The notes beneath the pieces were generated by a model. The model had not been told where the DNA came from. It ran no database searches and saw only the letters and a list, made by a program, of their open reading frames with translations. Positions 61,665 through 64,000 of a DNA stretch of 64,000 nucleotides are shown here, piece by piece. The stretch comes from Odoribacter sp. AF15-53 (GTDB lineage: Bacteria > Bacteroidota > Bacteroidia > Bacteroidales > Marinifilaceae): the NCBI RefSeq assembly GCF_003479425.1, contig NZ_QUHC01000009.1, positions 1 through 64,000 on the forward strand, given 5' to 3'. Each line of letters opens with the position of its first letter. Within the stretch, counting starts at the first letter, position 1. Position numbers and translations under genes: made by a program.

Positions 61665-63476
61665 ATGAGAAAGTATTTATTTTTATTGATCGTTCCTTTT
61701 TTGGCGTTGTTTTCCTGCGTGGATGACAACAGCTCTTATGAATCCCAAGAGAAGGAAAAGGTGGATGTGGAAGGTGTTACCCCCGGCGGTGGGGAAGAAG
61801 AACCTCCCGTGGATGGCGTGTTGACTCCGGGGGTGCATTTAATAACCTTGGATGTCGAACAGCCGGACGGGACTGTCGTGCCGAGAAGGTTCAAGTATTT
61901 CATGCCTTCAACGTTGGTGACGAGTAAGCCCATTTCGTTGATTTTTGAATTTCACGGGAGTTATGAATTTAAAAGTGATGAACTTCCTTCAGACCCGTTG
62001 GAGGGATTGTCGAAGACTAATGCTTTGTGCCAGTTGGCAACACGAGAGAATTGTATTGTGTGTTTCCCGGCGGGAGAGGTCGTGACGCAAACGGATGGTA
62101 GCGGTGCGGTGAACTGGCAGAATAGCGAGAACCATTTACCTTTCGTGGATGCGATGCTGGATTTCTTTGGCAAAAGCACCCCGTCCGTTGATCCGAAACG
62201 GGTTTATTCCACCGGGCAGTCGAGTGGTGCCATTTTCTCTTTTGTTTTGGCATTCTATCGTTCGGAGAAATTTGCAGCTATAACCCCGCGTGCGGGACAG
62301 ATGAAGTTCGGGGATGACGAACCGTTACCGGCACGGGCAGTTCCGATTCGTGTGTTTGCGGGCGAGATCGACGAGACGGTTATTCATTCTGCCGTGTTGG
62401 AAAACATGACAAACTGGGCGATAAAGATCGGCGGGTATTTCCCGGCTGACATGGTTTATACTGCAAAAGCATTTGAGATCGAAGAGTATAAAACCGTGGA
62501 TACCCGCGTGTGGCATGGAGGAAATGCTGATTTGGAAATTTATACCTTACTTGAAGAGGGACATGGTATTAATGTCGTGAGATGTACCACCCTGATGTGG
62601 GAGTTTATGTCGGCTCACCCGATGGATCAGGAAACCGTAAATTGTTTCGTGACAAGCGAGACCCACGAGATTGTTGCCCAGTGCGGGGAGAAAATAGAAT
62701 TTGGTATTAACTATACGGATGGGGCGGAATTGACCGTTACCGGTGAGCCTAAAGGTTGGAATTATCGGTTGAACGGTAAAACCGTTAGTATGACAGGCCC
62801 GGTTGATTTCTTCGGAGATATCGACCGTAAAGGAGAAATGATTTTGACCGTATCTATTGGCGGGCAGACTGCAAAGGATACGATTTCCTATGAATTGAAA
62901 GCCCCGAAAGAGTACTTCGAAGTGGGAGATATTTACTATAACGACGATTTCGAACCGGTAGGTGTGGTTTGTTGGGTGAATAACGCGAATATCAAGGAGG
63001 CGAAGATCATTAATCTTGAAGGTCCTAATTCCTATGGAAATGTTTGGTATGGAGAGGGACTTGGTAATGATTTTGAAACCCCGGATCAATATGATGGAGA
63101 AGGGAATACTGCTAAAATGATAGCAAGGAAAGAAGCTTTGAATTTATCATTGTCTGCTGCGAATTCTGCATTTGTATGGGCTGCAGAGTATTCTTATAAA
63201 GGTGTTTCAGGGTGGTATTTACCTGCCGTAAAAGAGTTGGAAGCAATTGCTTCTAACGTGGCTGTTATACAGGAGAAAATGAAAGAATTGGGTGTTTATA
63301 CAACAAATTGGGATTTTTCTGCAAAGACATTGTATTCTTCGACCACGGAAACAGGTGGAAAGGGAAAATTGTTTTATAATTATAACTACTCCACGAAACA
63401 GGTAGGATATGGTGATAGTGCTGATGAATATTTAGGATATATTTATGCTCGTGCTTTCAAAAAAGTTTCTAAATAA
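61665..63476 (+). CDS. Alpha/beta hydrolase lipoprotein fused to a C-terminal DUF1566-like domain
   Basis: The 603-residue lipoprotein has a signal ending LFSC (Cys18). The hydrolase domain (about 55-320) resembles poly(3-hydroxybutyrate) depolymerase/feruloyl-esterase-type enzymes, with the nucleophile elbow GQSSGA (Ser186), likely Asp236 (GEIDE) and His300 (EGHG). An Ig-like part (about 325-415) is followed by a C-terminal module (about 420-603) with ANSAFVWAAEYSYKG and GWYLPAVKELEAI, the pattern of DUF1566/Lcl-type domains. Substrate is unknown. It follows the PKD gene by 25 bp. Confidence 0.8.
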   Translation: MRKYLFLLIVPFLALFSCVDDNSSYESQEKEKVDVEGVTPGGGEEEPPVDGVLTPGVHLITLDVEQPDGTVVPRRFKYFMPSTLVTSKPISLIFEFHGSYEFKSDELPSDPLEGLSKTNALCQLATRENCIVCFPAGEVVTQTDGSGAVNWQNSENHLPFVDAMLDFFGKSTPSVDPKRVYSTGQSSGAIFSFVLAFYRSEKFAAITPRAGQMKFGDDEPLPARAVPIRVFAGEIDETVIHSAVLENMTNWAIKIGGYFPADMVYTAKAFEIEEYKTVDTRVWHGGNADLEIYTLLEEGHGINVVRCTTLMWEFMSAHPMDQETVNCFVTSETHEIVAQCGEKIEFGINYTDGAELTVTGEPKGWNYRLNGKTVSMTGPVDFFGDIDRKGEMILTVSIGGQTAKDTISYELKAPKEYFEVGDIYYNDDFEPVGVVCWVNNANIKEAKIINLEGPNSYGNVWYGEGLGNDFETPDQYDGEGNTAKMIARKEALNLSLSAANSAFVWAAEYSYKGVSGWYLPAVKELEAIASNVAVIQEKMKELGVYTTNWDFSAKTLYSSTTETGGKGKLFYNYNYSTKQVGYGDSADEYLGYIYARAFKKVSK

Positions 63477-63493
63477 CAGAGTGTTGTGAATTA

Positions 63494-63526
63494 TTTACCC
63501 TACTGGCGCTTTGTCGGTAGGGTAAA
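63494..63526 (+). terminator. Stem-loop between hydrolase and thioredoxin genes
   Basis: TTTACCCTAC and GTAGGGTAAA form perfect 10-bp arms, extended by wobble pairs in the loop. The T-run is weak (TTTAATATTT), so partial termination or attenuation is possible. Confidence 0.65.
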
Positions 63527-63543
63527 TTTAATATTTGAAATTA

Positions 63544-64000
63544 ATGAAAAAGTTTATTTTTTTATGCGTGTTGTTTGCTTTCTCACTCTCGTTGAGAGCC
63601 CAAGATAGTGGGATTCGTTTTTTTCACGGGACTTGGGATGAGGCGATCGCTTTGGCAAAAAAGGAGAAGAAAAAGTTATTTGTAGACTTTTACACGGAAT
63701 GGTGTGGCCCGTGTCTGAATATGTCGTTGACCGTGTTCGTGCTTCCGCAAGTGGGAGAGGTATATAACAAGAATTTTGTTTGTTTGAAGATTGACGCGGA
63801 AAAAGGCGAGGGGCGGGAACTGGCCAAACGTTATGCCGTCAATTCTTACCCGACCTATATTTTCGTGAATCCGAAGAATCAGGAGATTGTACATCGTAGC
63901 GGGAGCAACAAACCGGTTGAAGATTTTCTTTATGATGCCCAAGGGGGGATTAACCCGAAACTGGGATCCGTGTATATGGATAAAAAATACACCGAGGGAA
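63544..64000 (+). CDS. Thioredoxin-family protein (partial, runs off right edge)
   Basis: The 152 residues visible have a signal peptide (FIFLCVLFAFSLSLRAQ) and a thioredoxin domain with the active-site FYTEWCGPC, followed by NFVCLKIDAEKGEG and the cis-Pro region NSYPTYIFV. Targeted to the envelope, it is likely a disulphide-active or TlpA-like accessory of the SusC/SusD locus. The gene continues beyond 64000. Confidence 0.88.
   Translation, partial: MKKFIFLCVLFAFSLSLRAQDSGIRFFHGTWDEAIALAKKEKKKLFVDFYTEWCGPCLNMSLTVFVLPQVGEVYNKNFVCLKIDAEKGEGRELAKRYAVNSYPTYIFVNPKNQEIVHRSGSNKPVEDFLYDAQGGINPKLGSVYMDKKYTEG

Noticed and set aside
1..64000. CRISPR arrays, rRNA and tRNA genes
   Set aside because: No regularly spaced direct repeats of CRISPR type, no rRNA signatures and no cloverleaf candidates were seen by eye; a dedicated tRNA scan was not possible.

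Overview
The window is a Bacteroidales chromosome, probably Odoribacteraceae (Butyricimonas-like; genus inferred from the style of the SusC/SusD locus, not proven). Promoters have the Bacteroidetes TAnnTTTG form, and SusC/SusD, FecR and ECF sigma genes are present. Two compositionally different parts are joined near 36.75 kb: a GC-rich integrative conjugative element (ICE) on the left and more AT-rich host chromosome on the right. The left end of the ICE lies outside the window.

ICE (1 to about 36.75 kb). It opens with an AT-rich array of small immunity-type genes (DUF7716-like, SUKH-3-like, DUF2750). Each is preceded by the same hairpin-forming repeat of about 47 bp, resembling the acquired interbacterial defence (AID) arrays of gut Bacteroidales. 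An unrecognised 316-residue protein, a lipoprotein and three small membrane proteins (one Imm17-like, two paralogous) follow. Next come the mobilisation genes mobC-mobB-mobA on the minus strand, a hairpin-rich oriT-type intergenic region, and the plus-strand transfer operon traA-B-C-D-E-F-G-(DUF3876-like)-I-J-K-L-M-N-O-Q, ending with a DUF4116 repeat protein. Two unrelated group II introns, each with a reverse transcriptase/maturase, interrupt traF and traG. Exon joining restores both reading frames exactly.

From 28.2 to 32.6 kb a minus-strand operon holds small unknown genes plus PcfJ and PcfK. Four of its intergenic gaps carry the same GC-rich hairpin 15-19 nt before a start codon. A large inverted duplication (about 32.59-32.88 kb) separates this operon from two overlapping excisionase-like HTH genes. 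The ICE ends with a RhuM-like DNA-binding gene and two tandem tyrosine recombinases.

Host chromosome (about 36.8-64 kb). It holds a 6-bladed beta-propeller protein, a WG-repeat lipoprotein, a CobC-like phosphatase overlapping a 933-residue sensor kinase with an ABC-substrate-binding-like sensor, an Rpn/PD-(D/E)XK protein, typA, class II fba, ung with a glutamine cyclotransferase, cysS and an M48 lipoprotein protease. Last is an ECF sigma / FecR anti-sigma / SusC / SusD / DUF4843 / PKD-like / alpha-beta hydrolase fusion / thioredoxin locus, cut by the right edge. Two copies of a perfect palindrome (core AAACGATCGTTT) flank the sigma/anti-sigma junction, and one covers the fecR start codon. No rRNA, tRNA or CRISPR array was seen.
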